A stretch of 64,000 bases of DNA from Methanobacteriota archaeon. GTDB lineage: Archaea > Thermoplasmatota > Poseidoniia > Poseidoniales > Poseidoniaceae. The notes under the pieces are model-generated. The model did no database searches. It saw only the letters and a list, made by a program, of their open reading frames with translations, and was not told the origin of the DNA. The stretch is taken from contig JABJMO010000058.1 of the NCBI GenBank assembly GCA_018659375.1, forward strand, positions 19,210 to 83,209. The letters run 5' to 3'. Each line of letters begins with the position of its first letter. Within the stretch, counting starts at the first letter, position 1. The position numbers were made by a program, and so were the translations under genes. Positions 46,170-55,416 of the stretch are shown here, one piece after another.

Positions 46170-47906
46170 ATGCGTAGAGCAACAATTATTGTAGCATTCT
46201 TTATGATTTCAACAATCTTATTCATGCCGACTGGACTTTCACAGCCCCAAACAGACGGTACAACACAAGTAATAACATCTTCAGAATCGTGGGATACAAA
46301 TTCTGAATTTAACGGTGATGTTTCCGTCACTGAAGGAGCAACACTGACTATCAGTGGCGACATTAGTATTGCTACTGGATCCTCTATTGTGGTGGATGAA
46401 GGCGCAAACTTAGTGCTCACTGGAGGATTATCAGCCTTGGAAATTTCCTCGGGTGTGTTCATGGAAGTGTATGATACAACAATGCTTCAACCAAACTTTA
46501 CCGGACTTGTTGATTCAGGAACATTGCGCATCAATGTGGCTAAAGATTACTTCAGTACAATGGATGTTAATGTAACAGTTGGAGACAGCACAACCGCTTG
46601 GACTGGGGAAGAATACCTAGACTATAGTGTCGATTTTAATGACCAAGCAATTAATGTTAGTTTCCAAGGATTCTGGCAATTCCCGGTATGGATTGACTCG
46701 ATTCAAGCATTTGATAGCAACGGAGTAATCTATACTCTAGACGCTGATGACTGGCAACATAATAACGGCGTTTTGAAAACCGAAGAAGGTGAGGCCTCCT
46801 ATAGCATAACAATCAACGGAAACTTTGACTCAAATTCTGGTTCTATTGAAGGGGCTGAGTTGAGTTGCATTGGTGTATGTACATTTGAGAATAGCACATT
46901 GACCTGGAGCAGCCCAATTAATGTTCAAGACACCGGTACACTCTCAATAATGACTAGCACAATCAATGGAAGTCGAACCTATGAAGACATCATTGTTCAT
47001 GATACTGGCACAATCAATTATGATACTTCGACAATGACTGGCACGGGCGGCCCAACTGATAGTTGGATTCGATTACTGTCACAGAGAATCATTTCCACAA
47101 ATTTGAAAGATGCTCCAGCTAGCGTCCACTTTGAAGGTCTTGGATACCTAGGCAGCAGCGGCGATTTAACATTAGATGAAAATGGCAATGTCGAATTGTC
47201 ACAGCACAATAATCCAGAACTCAATAAATATCTGCGTATGACTGAATGGTTAGATAGTTCAGGTACCATGAATCAGGAAGATGCAATGGTTCTGATTACC
47301 TTAAGCGGCGGCAATAGTGCTTGGAGCGGCGATTACTCCATTACCCTTGACCCTGCACCTACGACCCCATCATTCACTGCCAACATTCCACTACCTTACG
47401 TAGTGATTGACTCTGTTGTGCCCGAGGATAACAAAGGAACTGCTAACAAAGGAATTGGAGTAATGGTAACCGCTTCTAATACAGGAGATGTCGAAGTATC
47501 TACCAACATACAATGTTTTGAAGGTGATGAATTTGCTGATGTAACAACCCTGTATGTGACCTTAGCACCGGGAGAATCAAAAGACATCCCTACTACATGG
47601 TACGCAAACTCTTCAGGGGCTAAATCATTAAATTGTAAACCTTTGATTCTGCCAAAATTTAACACCTTAGCTGAGGATTTGGGCCAGATTGTAGGGGCAG
47701 AGTCAGAACTAGTATCTTTCAAGGACGCTGAGGATTCCGAAGATATACCGATCATTCTATACGGTGCAATTGTGCTTGTCATAGTTATAGCTACAATCAT
47801 ATTTTCTAGGATATCTGCCAAGAAACTCACAGAAACTGAGGAAGAGAAAGATTACACCATCGATGTAGATGATGATGATGATGAAGATGAAGATGTCATT
47901 GAGTGA
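46170..47906 (+). CDS. Surface protein with single C-terminal anchor and acidic tail
   Basis: 578 residues, family not recognised. The signal peptide (IIVAFFMISTILFMPTGLS) leads to a short beta-solenoid-like start (GATLTISGDISIATGSSIVV, ~50-70). A long beta-rich ectodomain follows, and a CARDB-like sandwich (~410-510, GIGVMVTASNTGDVEV) sits before the membrane helix (IPIILYGAIVLVIVIATIIF, ~528-547). The cytoplasmic tail is very acidic, ending in a run of about 12 Asp/Glu. The solenoid start resembles that of the 1465-residue beta-helix protein, which suggests a shared surface-protein family. It is convergent with the SMR gene, with 3 bases between the stops. Confidence 0.7.
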   Translation: MRRATIIVAFFMISTILFMPTGLSQPQTDGTTQVITSSESWDTNSEFNGDVSVTEGATLTISGDISIATGSSIVVDEGANLVLTGGLSALEISSGVFMEVYDTTMLQPNFTGLVDSGTLRINVAKDYFSTMDVNVTVGDSTTAWTGEEYLDYSVDFNDQAINVSFQGFWQFPVWIDSIQAFDSNGVIYTLDADDWQHNNGVLKTEEGEASYSITINGNFDSNSGSIEGAELSCIGVCTFENSTLTWSSPINVQDTGTLSIMTSTINGSRTYEDIIVHDTGTINYDTSTMTGTGGPTDSWIRLLSQRIISTNLKDAPASVHFEGLGYLGSSGDLTLDENGNVELSQHNNPELNKYLRMTEWLDSSGTMNQEDAMVLITLSGGNSAWSGDYSITLDPAPTTPSFTANIPLPYVVIDSVVPEDNKGTANKGIGVMVTASNTGDVEVSTNIQCFEGDEFADVTTLYVTLAPGESKDIPTTWYANSSGAKSLNCKPLILPKFNTLAEDLGQIVGAESELVSFKDAEDSEDIPIILYGAIVLVIVIATIIFSRISAKKLTETEEEKDYTIDVDDDDDEDEDVIE

Positions 47907-47909
47907 TAG

Positions 47910-48251
47910 TTAGTCAACACTAGCATCACTGAAAACTCTTAACACCACTACACCGGCAATAATCAAAGCCATTCCGGCAACTCCAGCTAGGTCTATTTTC
48001 TGATCAAATATTAGCACCGATATAATTGCTAATGATGCAATTCCAACACCGGACCAAATTGCATAAGCGACTCCAATTGGAATCGTATCTAGAGTAAGGG
48101 ATAGAAGATAAAAGGCCGAACAATAACCAACTACAACTACTAGCGATGGCCAAAACTTGGTAAAGCCATCTGTTGATTTTAGTGATGCTGTTGCAATAAC
48201 TTCAGTCATTATCGCTAATCCTAAGTAGGTCCATTTAGCCAAACCAGTCAC
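47910..48251 (-). CDS. Small multidrug resistance (SMR) family efflux protein
   Basis: 113 residues with four transmembrane helices. The conserved membrane Glu is at position 17 (IMTEVIATASLKSTDGF), followed by the family pattern of TM2-3 (YLLSLTLDTIPIGVAYAIW, then SGVGIA). The overall layout equals EmrE/QacE/SugE-type proteins. These work as antiparallel dimers exchanging protons for lipophilic cations or guanidinium. A single gene is present, so a homodimer is likely. It is downstream of a 405-residue membrane protein on the same strand (21-base gap). Substrate is unknown; drug or guanidinium export are both possible. Confidence 0.93.
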   Translation of the reverse strand: MTGLAKWTYLGLAIMTEVIATASLKSTDGFTKFWPSLVVVVGYCSAFYLLSLTLDTIPIGVAYAIWSGVGIASLAIISVLIFDQKIDLAGVAGMALIIAGVVVLRVFSDASVD

Positions 48252-48272
48252 TTCTGTGAATTATAACAAGTT

Positions 48273-49490
48273 TCAGCAAGTTGTCATTGAACCATCTTGA
48301 GTAGAATCTTCATCATCCCAATCTAATTCCCAACTATTACTGGAAGTATATTTTGAAGTGTCGCCAGCATAGAATTGGTTTATTACTTCAAGTTCGAAAG
48401 TATAGCATCCAGAGGTGTCATAGAAGTCATCTTTCAACAGGTACTCTGCTACTTCATTTTGTGCAGTCCCGGGCATGCTAATCCATCCATTGGTATCACC
48501 AGCTTGTGCACCACTGATTGGGCTTGACCATGTAGCACTTAATCCATTAACTGATATTTGAGGCATGTTCGAGTAAACAACACTTGAACCTTTTTTAATT
48601 ATAATTTGGAAAGTATAATCTGACGCAACTGATAGTAGTGCTGTGTTTTCCAAAGTATGTTCTCCATCATCCAAAGCCTGTTGGCTGGGAGAGAATAATC
48701 CTACAGCAGCATCTATTGAGATACCGTCAGTAACAGATGTTGCTCCTGAACCTTGGTTGGTAGTCTTTACTATTTTGAAGATACTTACCGCAGAATTTTT
48801 CACCTCTCGAGTGAGATATCCTGTATCTATATCAATGGTAGATGTTTGCCCATCTGAAGATTCAACTTCAATTGAATATTGTTTAATTACCGATGCATCA
48901 TAATTGAGTGAATTACCAACAAATAATGTATCAAGTGGTACGTAAAAAGTTGCTCTATCATTAGATAATGACTTGCTACCATCCCAAATTTCTTCACTGC
49001 CCGCAAATATCTTTGCGTCTACTTCTGATGTACTTCCTCTAACTACGAACGAAAATTCATTCTCATCTTCATTTAGTGACAATTCTGTTATCACCATGGA
49101 GGCATTGGTTGGGACAATCATGATGGCAGCATATGGCCCAACAGCTATGATAAAGGCCAAAGCAACAGAAATACCAGTCTTGAGTCCTGAAACACCACCT
49201 GTCATTCTCTGTGATTGAACAATTGAACCAATACCTAGGGCTAAAACGACCAAAACTACAACAAAGCCAAACCCTCCGCCTTGGAGAGAAATTATTGCTC
49301 CGAGGACGATTATTACCCAACCGACTAGATTCAAGATCAACGGAATGTCTGGCCCAGCTTCGTTACTAGTTACGACAACAGCTTTATTTTTACTGAGTAG
49401 ATTAACTGCGGTTGGGTTTGGTTCTGAGGTCTTGGAACTCTTAGGTTCATCATTTGATGCGCTCTTTGCTTTATCAAGTAGTCCAGCCAT
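48273..49490 (-). CDS. Membrane protein with N-terminal three-helix anchor and large ectodomain
   Basis: 405 residues from the ATG at 49490, preceded by GGTGAG; a GTG three codons upstream is less likely. A ~48-residue Ser/Lys-rich cytoplasmic N-terminus precedes three transmembrane helices (LILNLVGWVIIVLGAIISL, FGFVVVLVVLALGIGSIV, and ISVALAFIIAVGPYAAIMIV, ending near 128). A ~275-residue beta-rich ectodomain with an acidic C-terminus follows. The anchor at the N-terminus sets it apart from most surface proteins here. No enzymatic motif. It lies between the PGF-motif surface protein and the SMR gene on the same strand. Confidence 0.65.
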   Translation of the reverse strand: MAGLLDKAKSASNDEPKSSKTSEPNPTAVNLLSKNKAVVVTSNEAGPDIPLILNLVGWVIIVLGAIISLQGGGFGFVVVLVVLALGIGSIVQSQRMTGGVSGLKTGISVALAFIIAVGPYAAIMIVPTNASMVITELSLNEDENEFSFVVRGSTSEVDAKIFAGSEEIWDGSKSLSNDRATFYVPLDTLFVGNSLNYDASVIKQYSIEVESSDGQTSTIDIDTGYLTREVKNSAVSIFKIVKTTNQGSGATSVTDGISIDAAVGLFSPSQQALDDGEHTLENTALLSVASDYTFQIIIKKGSSVVYSNMPQISVNGLSATWSSPISGAQAGDTNGWISMPGTAQNEVAEYLLKDDFYDTSGCYTFELEVINQFYAGDTSKYTSSNSWELDWDDEDSTQDGSMTTC

Positions 49491-49585
49491 GGTACTCACC
49501 CATTTAGAGGAGTACAGGTTTAAGTTATGAAGTAAGCGCCTCCAAGAGTCACAAATCTTTGGTTTATTCTAGGGCAATTGAGTAA

Positions 49586-50521
49586 TCAAAGACCTGGTGC
49601 TGCTTCTCGCCATTCTTCGTCTTCGTCATCGACATTGATGAACCGACGACCGGCAACTGCTGCCGCAAGGGCAATCATAGAGAGTGCGGGAATTATTTCA
49701 AAGCCTGGCAAATACACCCCTCTTACGTAAATGGTAATCATCTGAGTTTCAGTAATACAGTTGCCTGTTGTGCAAGCAAACTCTGATTCGGCATAGAAGT
49801 CTAGTACGTGGTAGGCATCTGACCAACCTTGAGTCTTTGGAGTTCTAAGCTTAACTTCAACATTTGTTGGTGTTGGACCTGGATCTACGCCTTTCTTTAC
49901 CGCAGGCAGGGTAACAGTGAATCCTGAATCTTCAAGTGCCTTACGGTAAGTGTCAGTAACTCCAACTCTCATGAAATCGTATTGGTTACCCAAGTTGTAA
50001 ACTTTAAACTCAAATATTTTATCGGTTTTAGGCATTAATTGAACAAATGGTTCTGTTGCTTCGACCTGAACAAGTGAGTATTGCATGATGTTAACTATCA
50101 TGTTGGTGTTAGATGATGCGGAATTGAGGGGAGGAACACCGTTTATTTCTTGCACTGTTGCTTGAACAGATAGCGTTCTTACATCCATTGTCATGTAAGG
50201 AGTTGCTCTTACTGAAATTTGGAAGTCGACAGATTCACCTGCTCCGACATACATGTCACCAGGAGCGGCAGTGGCTAGTCCTTCTGCATTAACGTTCAAA
50301 CTAACTTTCTCTTGGTATGCTGTAGGGTTTGTTGCAGTGCAAGTAGTGAATCCGGAGTAAGTCGAACCAGGTTTTACCTCTACGTTGATGGTGGATGGAG
50401 CACAATTAACTGAAATGGCCGCTGTAGGAGTTGGGTTTTGGGCAGCCGCTGGAGCAGCGACTACAAGCATGGAGAATAAGTACAATGTTATAAGAAACGT
50501 AGCTCGCTTTAAGTTGGTCAC
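49586..50521 (-). CDS. Surface protein with PGF-CTERM-like C-terminal signal
   Basis: 311 residues from a GTG at 50521 with ribosome site GGTGAG. Signal peptide (ATFLITLYLFSMLVVAAPAAA, cleavage near AAAQ), then two beta-sandwich domains of the COG1470/NEW3-like kind (VEVKPGSTYSGFTTCTATNP; LMPKTDKIFEFKVYNLGNQ). The C-terminus has PGF, a hydrophobic helix (EIIPALSMIALAAAVAG) and RR. This is the tripartite layout of PGF-CTERM substrates that archaeosortases cleave and attach to lipid. An acidic tail of ~18 residues after RR is unusual. No archaeosortase gene is in the window. The gene follows tRNA-Met closely. Confidence 0.7.
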   Translation of the reverse strand: MTNLKRATFLITLYLFSMLVVAAPAAAQNPTPTAAISVNCAPSTINVEVKPGSTYSGFTTCTATNPTAYQEKVSLNVNAEGLATAAPGDMYVGAGESVDFQISVRATPYMTMDVRTLSVQATVQEINGVPPLNSASSNTNMIVNIMQYSLVQVEATEPFVQLMPKTDKIFEFKVYNLGNQYDFMRVGVTDTYRKALEDSGFTVTLPAVKKGVDPGPTPTNVEVKLRTPKTQGWSDAYHVLDFYAESEFACTTGNCITETQMITIYVRGVYLPGFEIIPALSMIALAAAVAGRRFINVDDEDEEWREAAPGL

Positions 50522-50608
50522 AATCTCACCTTCATCCTCCCCACTCCCGTGACCCTCATAACCATTTTGGGAAGATGGGAGATAAATTCCAAGAAAACGG
50601 CTATTGTG

Positions 50609-50613
50609 AAAAA
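50609..50613 (-). terminator. T-tract after tRNA-Met
   Basis: On the minus strand five T bases follow the mature tRNA 3' end after one base. Short T-tracts end archaeal transcription, so this probably terminates the tRNA transcript before the surface-protein gene at 50521. Confidence 0.4.
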
Positions 50614-50614
50614 G

Positions 50615-50688
50615 TGGGCCCGAAGGGATTTGAACCCTTGACCGCCCGGTTATGAGCCGGGTGCTCTAACCAACTAAGCTACAGGCCC
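50615..50688 (-). tRNA. tRNA-Met (CAT), elongator type
   Basis: 74 bases forming a full cloverleaf. The acceptor stem GGGCCTG pairs with CGGGCCC (one G-U). The D arm contains GGTTAGAGC, the anticodon stem CCCGG/CCGGG holds loop CTCATAA (anticodon CAT), and the T arm contains GGTTCAAATCC. The discriminator is A and no CCA is encoded. The anticodon stem lacks the three consecutive GGG/CCC pairs of initiators, so elongator Met is favoured. An Ile tRNA with modified C34 cannot be fully excluded. No intron. Confidence 0.93.
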
Positions 50689-50713
50689 GTAGCCGCCCGT
50701 CACGCCGCTCAGT

Positions 50714-50720
50714 CATAAAG
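50714..50720 (-). promoter_or_regulatory. TATA-like box of tRNA-Met
   Basis: On the minus strand CTTTATG lies about 29 bases before the tRNA 5' end, in the expected place for an archaeal TATA box. Pattern evidence only. Confidence 0.35.
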
Positions 50721-50728
50721 TGTTCCAA

Positions 50729-52024
50729 CTAACTGAATTGTGACAGAGATGACTGACTTGGTTTAATCCACTCTCGCACCACAGCCTCTGCTGCATCCCT
50801 GATATCTTCGGGAACAAATACCATAGTTCTTTCATTGGGTAATGCCAAAGAACGAATCATAGCAGAATGCTCAGAAACATCTCTGCCGTCTTCTAGCTTT
50901 ATGCCCTGTTCATACGGCATATACCCACGCTTGGAAATCGTAGCATACAATACATGAATCTCAGGATCATAACCATGTGATTTTATGAACTCCTCCAGAC
51001 GTTGTGAGACTGCGTCAACCATCTTAATATCCAAGGTATTGATTCTCAGAGACTTGTGAAAGCCTCGACGTGAAAGTAATTTATTAGCATAAAGAGACAA
51101 AGTAATATCCTCATGTTTTGCCCAATCAGATAGCGCTACTTTGATATGAGAATCATTTAACTCAGCATATTGTACCGCTGTTAAGGATTTGTTGACCAAC
51201 ATTTGCTCAAGTCTGTGGTCCAGAGTTAAGTTACCTTGTTCAGCCAATATCTTGGCTCTTGACAGCATATCAACCAAATAATTTTGAGTCAACATGTTGA
51301 CTTTGTGGAAGTATACTTGATTGTACATGTGATACCTAGTGACCAAATAAGCTTCTACTGCTGGCAAGCCCCATGTTTTAACATAAAAGTGACCATCTTC
51401 ACCGACTCTTAGAGCTCTAAATACCCGATCGATATCGAATCCACCAATTTGAGCACCTGTGTTTGCTTGGTCTCTAACTAAGTAATCCATGCGATCTACA
51501 TCGAGTTGGGATGAAACTATTTCTTTCATGAACTGCGGAATTTCTACCCCTTGGTATTCCGACTTACCATCCATAAGCGCAAATAGACGGCCGAGACGAT
51601 CGGGGCCTAGAACCTCAAAAACTGCCATACCGATTTCAGTATCTGTTGATTCGATTAGCAATCGTCCCCAATGTTCATGCGAGTGGAAGGTAGCAAACAC
51701 TTTCGCCGTTTCAAGAAGATGTGAATATGGTGGGTGACCAATATCATGCAACAAAGCAGCCAGTTGAACCAATTCGGCGTCATCATCGTCAATGATACCA
51801 GGTTGAACATCTTGTAGTAATTGAGTTAATTTTCTTGCCAGATGGTAAGCCCCAAGAGAATGTGAGAATCGGTTGTGATTAGCCGCTGGAAATACGTATT
51901 CACAGGTTGATAATTGCTGAATCGAACGCAATCTTTGGAATTCCTTGGTATCCAGAATTTTGGCGTGATGTGGCGGCACAAGAATGTCCTTGTGAATCTC
52001 GTCCCTTATCACCCGCTCCCGCAT
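50729..52024 (-). CDS. HD-domain phosphohydrolase, SAMHD1/COG1078-like
   Basis: 431 residues. The start ATG 52024 gives the family opening (RDEIHKDILVP, then TKEFQRLRSIQQLS). The HD motif set is complete: HNRFSHSLGAYHLA (~51-64) gives the first His, LAALLHDIGHPPYSH (~88-102) the HD pair and a following His, and LDVDRMDYLVRD (~173-184) the final Asp. COG1078 members cleave dNTPs to deoxynucleoside and triphosphate, like SAMHD1, often with allosteric dGTP. This would act in the cytoplasm to control dNTP pools. It is divergent from the OB-fold gene and shares one TTTAAA promoter element with it. Confidence 0.9.
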   Translation of the reverse strand: MRERVIRDEIHKDILVPPHHAKILDTKEFQRLRSIQQLSTCEYVFPAANHNRFSHSLGAYHLARKLTQLLQDVQPGIIDDDDAELVQLAALLHDIGHPPYSHLLETAKVFATFHSHEHWGRLLIESTDTEIGMAVFEVLGPDRLGRLFALMDGKSEYQGVEIPQFMKEIVSSQLDVDRMDYLVRDQANTGAQIGGFDIDRVFRALRVGEDGHFYVKTWGLPAVEAYLVTRYHMYNQVYFHKVNMLTQNYLVDMLSRAKILAEQGNLTLDHRLEQMLVNKSLTAVQYAELNDSHIKVALSDWAKHEDITLSLYANKLLSRRGFHKSLRINTLDIKMVDAVSQRLEEFIKSHGYDPEIHVLYATISKRGYMPYEQGIKLEDGRDVSEHSAMIRSLALPNERTMVFVPEDIRDAAEAVVREWIKPSQSSLSQFS

Positions 52025-52053
52025 TCCATCCCCACAACTCGCTCGCTTTACTG

Positions 52054-52059
52054 TTTAAA
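52054..52059. promoter_or_regulatory. Shared palindromic TATA element, divergent promoter
   Basis: TTTAAA reads the same on both strands. It sits 30 bases before the HD gene ATG (52024), giving a nearly leaderless transcript, and 67 bases before the OB-fold gene ATG (52126). The palindrome would allow TBP to load in either direction. Pattern evidence only. Confidence 0.35.
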
Positions 52060-52125
52060 AAGGCGATGCAAAGATAAGCAATTATCCTCAAACATGACTA
52101 AAAGACTGATTTGCTAGCACCATGT

Positions 52126-53886
52126 ATGGCGGATGTTCTCAAGAGCATTATGAATAAAATTACTGATGATGACCCCGCAACTAGAGGTCAACAACTTTGG
52201 GTAATGTTTACCCTAGCAATATTCCTAGTTGCTATTTTGAATTATTACGCCATGGTTAGGGAACCTGACATCGTGGATATGGACGAGTTGATTGAATACA
52301 AGAATGAAGTAGTCAAAGTTGAAGGAGAAATAATTTCATGGCGGGAAGACCCATGGAATTCAGGAGACTGGGAAACCCACGTCATAGTAACAGACGGTAC
52401 TGCCGTAGTTGAGGCTCGTTGGAGCCGACCTGCTGAAATCCCACCAATTGGCACAAATGTGATAATCACTGGCAAAGTCATGGAGTATGAGGGTAATATT
52501 TACATGACTGCCGTAGGATCTGGTGCGATGGATTGGGACGAAGACGACCTACCTGAAATCGTCCAATTATCCTTACTAGATGTTGCACTTGACCCGGAAA
52601 AGTACCAAGATGAAGTAATATCACTAACCGGATATATTGGGGAATCAATACCACCCGATGCAATGTTTGTATCTGCTGATTTAAGAGACCATCCTTCTTA
52701 CGGCAATGCTGAACATCAAGTCAAGTTAAACATCAGGTCAAAGGTTGGAAGTTGGATTGAAACCTCTTCCAAGGTACAAGTTACTGGAACTATTTCATAT
52801 AACCAACGGGACCTGAATTGGGTCATGTCTGTACAGGGTCCAGAAATTCTTGTTGACAGAAACCACCCTGTTGAAATCATTCGACTGAACTGGGGAGAAG
52901 AAGCCACATGGAGTTATCAGTCTGGTAATTTAGTCAATATTGCTGGTTATGTAATGGTTGGTGAGGAATGGAGTTTACGAGGTCCTGGCGGAGTAACAAT
53001 TTGCCTAAAACCAAGTGGAATTGATCTCGCAGAAAATGAAAACACCTCGCTGAACAATCAATTTCGAGATATTCAAGGAAGGTTGATGTGGTCTGAAGCT
53101 GATTCTAGCTGGTGTGTTGATGCAAGCGAAGGTACTCCCACAGGGAATTTAATCAATTCAGAAGATGTCGTTGATTTACTATCGCTGCTCTCAGGCGATC
53201 CAATAAGATTGATTGACCAGCCCAACACTCGCTATACTGTCAACGCATTCGTAAGGTATGCCATTGAGCCATCTGTTGAAGATGTCAGTGGCTGGCTAGT
53301 TGACAAGATTGATTATCGTGGACAGACCAAGATTTACGCTACTTTCCCAGCCCAAACTTCAACTCAATGGATTGAAGCTGGTCAAGCAATTACTGCCAAT
53401 GTATCAGTCACCTGGGATGACACCAATATGGCGATACGGCTAATGATTCACGATTACCAACTTGGTGAGGTACCTGAGGCAAAAAATTTACTGTGGGATG
53501 AAGGTGCATCACAGTGGGGATATTCTAGAAGCCAAATGGTAAACCTCCCCGGCATTGCGGTTCAGGATGATGATGGGCAATGGTGGTTGCAAAGAGATGG
53601 CTCGAACCAAAGTATTCGACTATCCCCAAATAATAATACCATCATCGGCACTGATAGTTACCATAGCGGCTATTCACATATTTGGAATGGTCGAATGATG
53701 GAAGTTGCGGACTCAGAGATGATTGCAACGGTTTATCATTTGATAAACGCAGATGTAGTTGATACCGATGGTGACGGTTTATCAGATAATTTAGAATCAC
53801 TATATGGGACTAATCCATATAATATTGATACTGACGGCGACGGTGAAAACGACCGTGATGACAACGACACATACCCTGATTATTGA
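52126..53886 (+). CDS. Membrane-anchored extracellular tandem OB-fold protein
   Basis: 586 residues from the ATG at 52126; a TTG five codons earlier is less likely. One N-terminal transmembrane helix (WVMFTLAIFLVAILNYYAM, ~25-43) anchors it with the bulk outside. The ectodomain carries at least two OB-fold-like units (~58-135, VVKVEGEIISWRED and VIITGKVMEYEGNIYM; ~155-240, VISLTGYIGES and VQVTGTISYNQRD), with probably two or three more later. The last ~40 residues hold two calcium loops (DTDGDGLSDNLE and DTDGDGEND). OB folds usually bind nucleic acid or oligosaccharide. It leads a six-gene co-directional run, and the TctA-like gene starts 9 bases later. Confidence 0.72.
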   Translation: MADVLKSIMNKITDDDPATRGQQLWVMFTLAIFLVAILNYYAMVREPDIVDMDELIEYKNEVVKVEGEIISWREDPWNSGDWETHVIVTDGTAVVEARWSRPAEIPPIGTNVIITGKVMEYEGNIYMTAVGSGAMDWDEDDLPEIVQLSLLDVALDPEKYQDEVISLTGYIGESIPPDAMFVSADLRDHPSYGNAEHQVKLNIRSKVGSWIETSSKVQVTGTISYNQRDLNWVMSVQGPEILVDRNHPVEIIRLNWGEEATWSYQSGNLVNIAGYVMVGEEWSLRGPGGVTICLKPSGIDLAENENTSLNNQFRDIQGRLMWSEADSSWCVDASEGTPTGNLINSEDVVDLLSLLSGDPIRLIDQPNTRYTVNAFVRYAIEPSVEDVSGWLVDKIDYRGQTKIYATFPAQTSTQWIEAGQAITANVSVTWDDTNMAIRLMIHDYQLGEVPEAKNLLWDEGASQWGYSRSQMVNLPGIAVQDDDGQWWLQRDGSNQSIRLSPNNNTIIGTDSYHSGYSHIWNGRMMEVADSEMIATVYHLINADVVDTDGDGLSDNLESLYGTNPYNIDTDGDGENDRDDNDTYPDY

Positions 53887-53895
53887 GGAATTTAG

Positions 53896-55398
53896 ATGTG
53901 GGAAGCGTATTTTCTAGACCTAGGATGGTTGCTCTTTGCACTATTCTTTGGCGTAGCAATGGGCTCCCTAACCGGACTCATACCGGGTTTTCACGTCAAC
54001 AATGTCGCACTAATTTTACTTGCATTAGCCCCTGTGTTTTTGAGTTGGGGGATTCCATTGTCAGCAGTAGCAGCCATTATCGTCTCAACAGGTACGGTTC
54101 ACACGTTTTTGAATTATATCCCCTCAGCACTACTTGGAGCGCCAGATGGTGATACCGCGTTATCATTACTTCCAGGCCACAGAATGCTATTATCAGGCAA
54201 TGCACCCAGAGGAGTTGCGTGGTCTGCTAGAGGCTCTCAACTAGGCCTGTTTCTCTCCTTACCGCTAATCATTGTAGCTAGGATTATCTTTGGTGATGAA
54301 CTAGGTTGGTATGATTATCTTAGGAACGTTATTTTCTTTTTGCTCCTAGCCATCTCGTTCTTGCTACTGGCAACTGAAACTACAAGACTTGATTGGCCAA
54401 AATGGATGAGAAAACTATCGAGAGATTTGCTAAGTACCGATAGCAGGTTTGCTGGGTTCTTAGCCGCAACTGGTTTCTTTTTACTAGCAGGTTTTTACGG
54501 CTGGGCGGTATTTAGCCTACCTGCTAGATCACCGGTTGGCATTCCAGATGCAAGCTTATTATTGCCAAGTCTTGCGGGATTATTTGGTATTGCTAACTTA
54601 TTGGATATCTATGCCACTACATCCCACATCCCCCCGCAGAATGAAGATTGGACACTACCACCAGCAAAACCGTTGTTTGTTCCGTGTTTTTGGTCAGGGG
54701 TGGCCGGTGCAACGATGGGAGTTTTACCCGGAATGACTGCATCACAAGCTACTGTTTTGGTAATGGGTGGCAGAAACCTCGCAGCCAAGGTGCAAGGCAA
54801 GGAAGGTTACGGAATGGATTGGGAGACTCGTAGGTTAACTGAGATGACCGATGATGAACTTTTAGAAATTGCCCTCGCTGAAGCAGAAGGAGGGGTTGAA
54901 GGGCCACAAACAAAGCAGGATTTGGAGGTTATTGCAATTCTTTCTGCGGTTAACACAGCCGTCACGGTCATGGTTCTTGGATTCCTCTATATCATCGGAA
55001 GATCTCGTTCAGGTGCTACATTAGCATTGAAGATGATGTATCCGATTGATACTTGGTCTTCAGCAGAACCAACTGCAGATTTTATTCGTTTAATGTCAAT
55101 TACCGTTGCCGCAGGACTAATGGCAATGCCAATTATGCGCGTTGTCGGCAAGGGTATGTTGCGATTACATGCTGCAATACCCCTACAACAAATGGTAATG
55201 GGGGTAATATTATTCGTTGCTGCACTGGTGTGGTTCACTACCGGTTTTATCGGCATTGGCGTCTTGATTATTGGTACTATCCTCGGATTAATACCCCCAA
55301 GAGTTGGTATACGTAGAAGCCACGGAATGGGAATTATCATTGTACCAATTATGATTTACACATTTTCACAAGCGCAAGATGCGTTTGGTTTCCTGTGA
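53896..55398 (+). CDS. TctA/DUF112-like archaeal permease
   Basis: 500 residues with about eleven transmembrane helices. Two related motifs mark an internal repeat: GSLTGLIPGFHVNN (~24-37) and GATMGVLPGMTASQATVLV (~274-292), the GxxPGxxxxx pattern of the TctA family (COG1784 archaeal branch). A charged cytoplasmic loop lies between the halves (~300-340). TctA proteins are the large membrane subunit of tripartite carboxylate transporters, which need TctB and a periplasmic TctC. Neither is seen here, as usual for the archaeal branch, so the substrate is unknown. It lies between the OB-fold and the LTD-PLD surface genes with gaps of 9 and 18 bases, implying one transcript. Confidence 0.85.
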   Translation: MWEAYFLDLGWLLFALFFGVAMGSLTGLIPGFHVNNVALILLALAPVFLSWGIPLSAVAAIIVSTGTVHTFLNYIPSALLGAPDGDTALSLLPGHRMLLSGNAPRGVAWSARGSQLGLFLSLPLIIVARIIFGDELGWYDYLRNVIFFLLLAISFLLLATETTRLDWPKWMRKLSRDLLSTDSRFAGFLAATGFFLLAGFYGWAVFSLPARSPVGIPDASLLLPSLAGLFGIANLLDIYATTSHIPPQNEDWTLPPAKPLFVPCFWSGVAGATMGVLPGMTASQATVLVMGGRNLAAKVQGKEGYGMDWETRRLTEMTDDELLEIALAEAEGGVEGPQTKQDLEVIAILSAVNTAVTVMVLGFLYIIGRSRSGATLALKMMYPIDTWSSAEPTADFIRLMSITVAAGLMAMPIMRVVGKGMLRLHAAIPLQQMVMGVILFVAALVWFTTGFIGIGVLIIGTILGLIPPRVGIRRSHGMGIIIVPIMIYTFSQAQDAFGFL

Positions 55399-55416
55399 TT
55401 AAGAAATGTACCTGAG

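Noticed and set aside
50729..52024. HD dNTPase as a dNTP-depletion phage defence gene
   Set aside because: COG1078 members are common housekeeping genes in archaea, and nothing defence-related is nearby.
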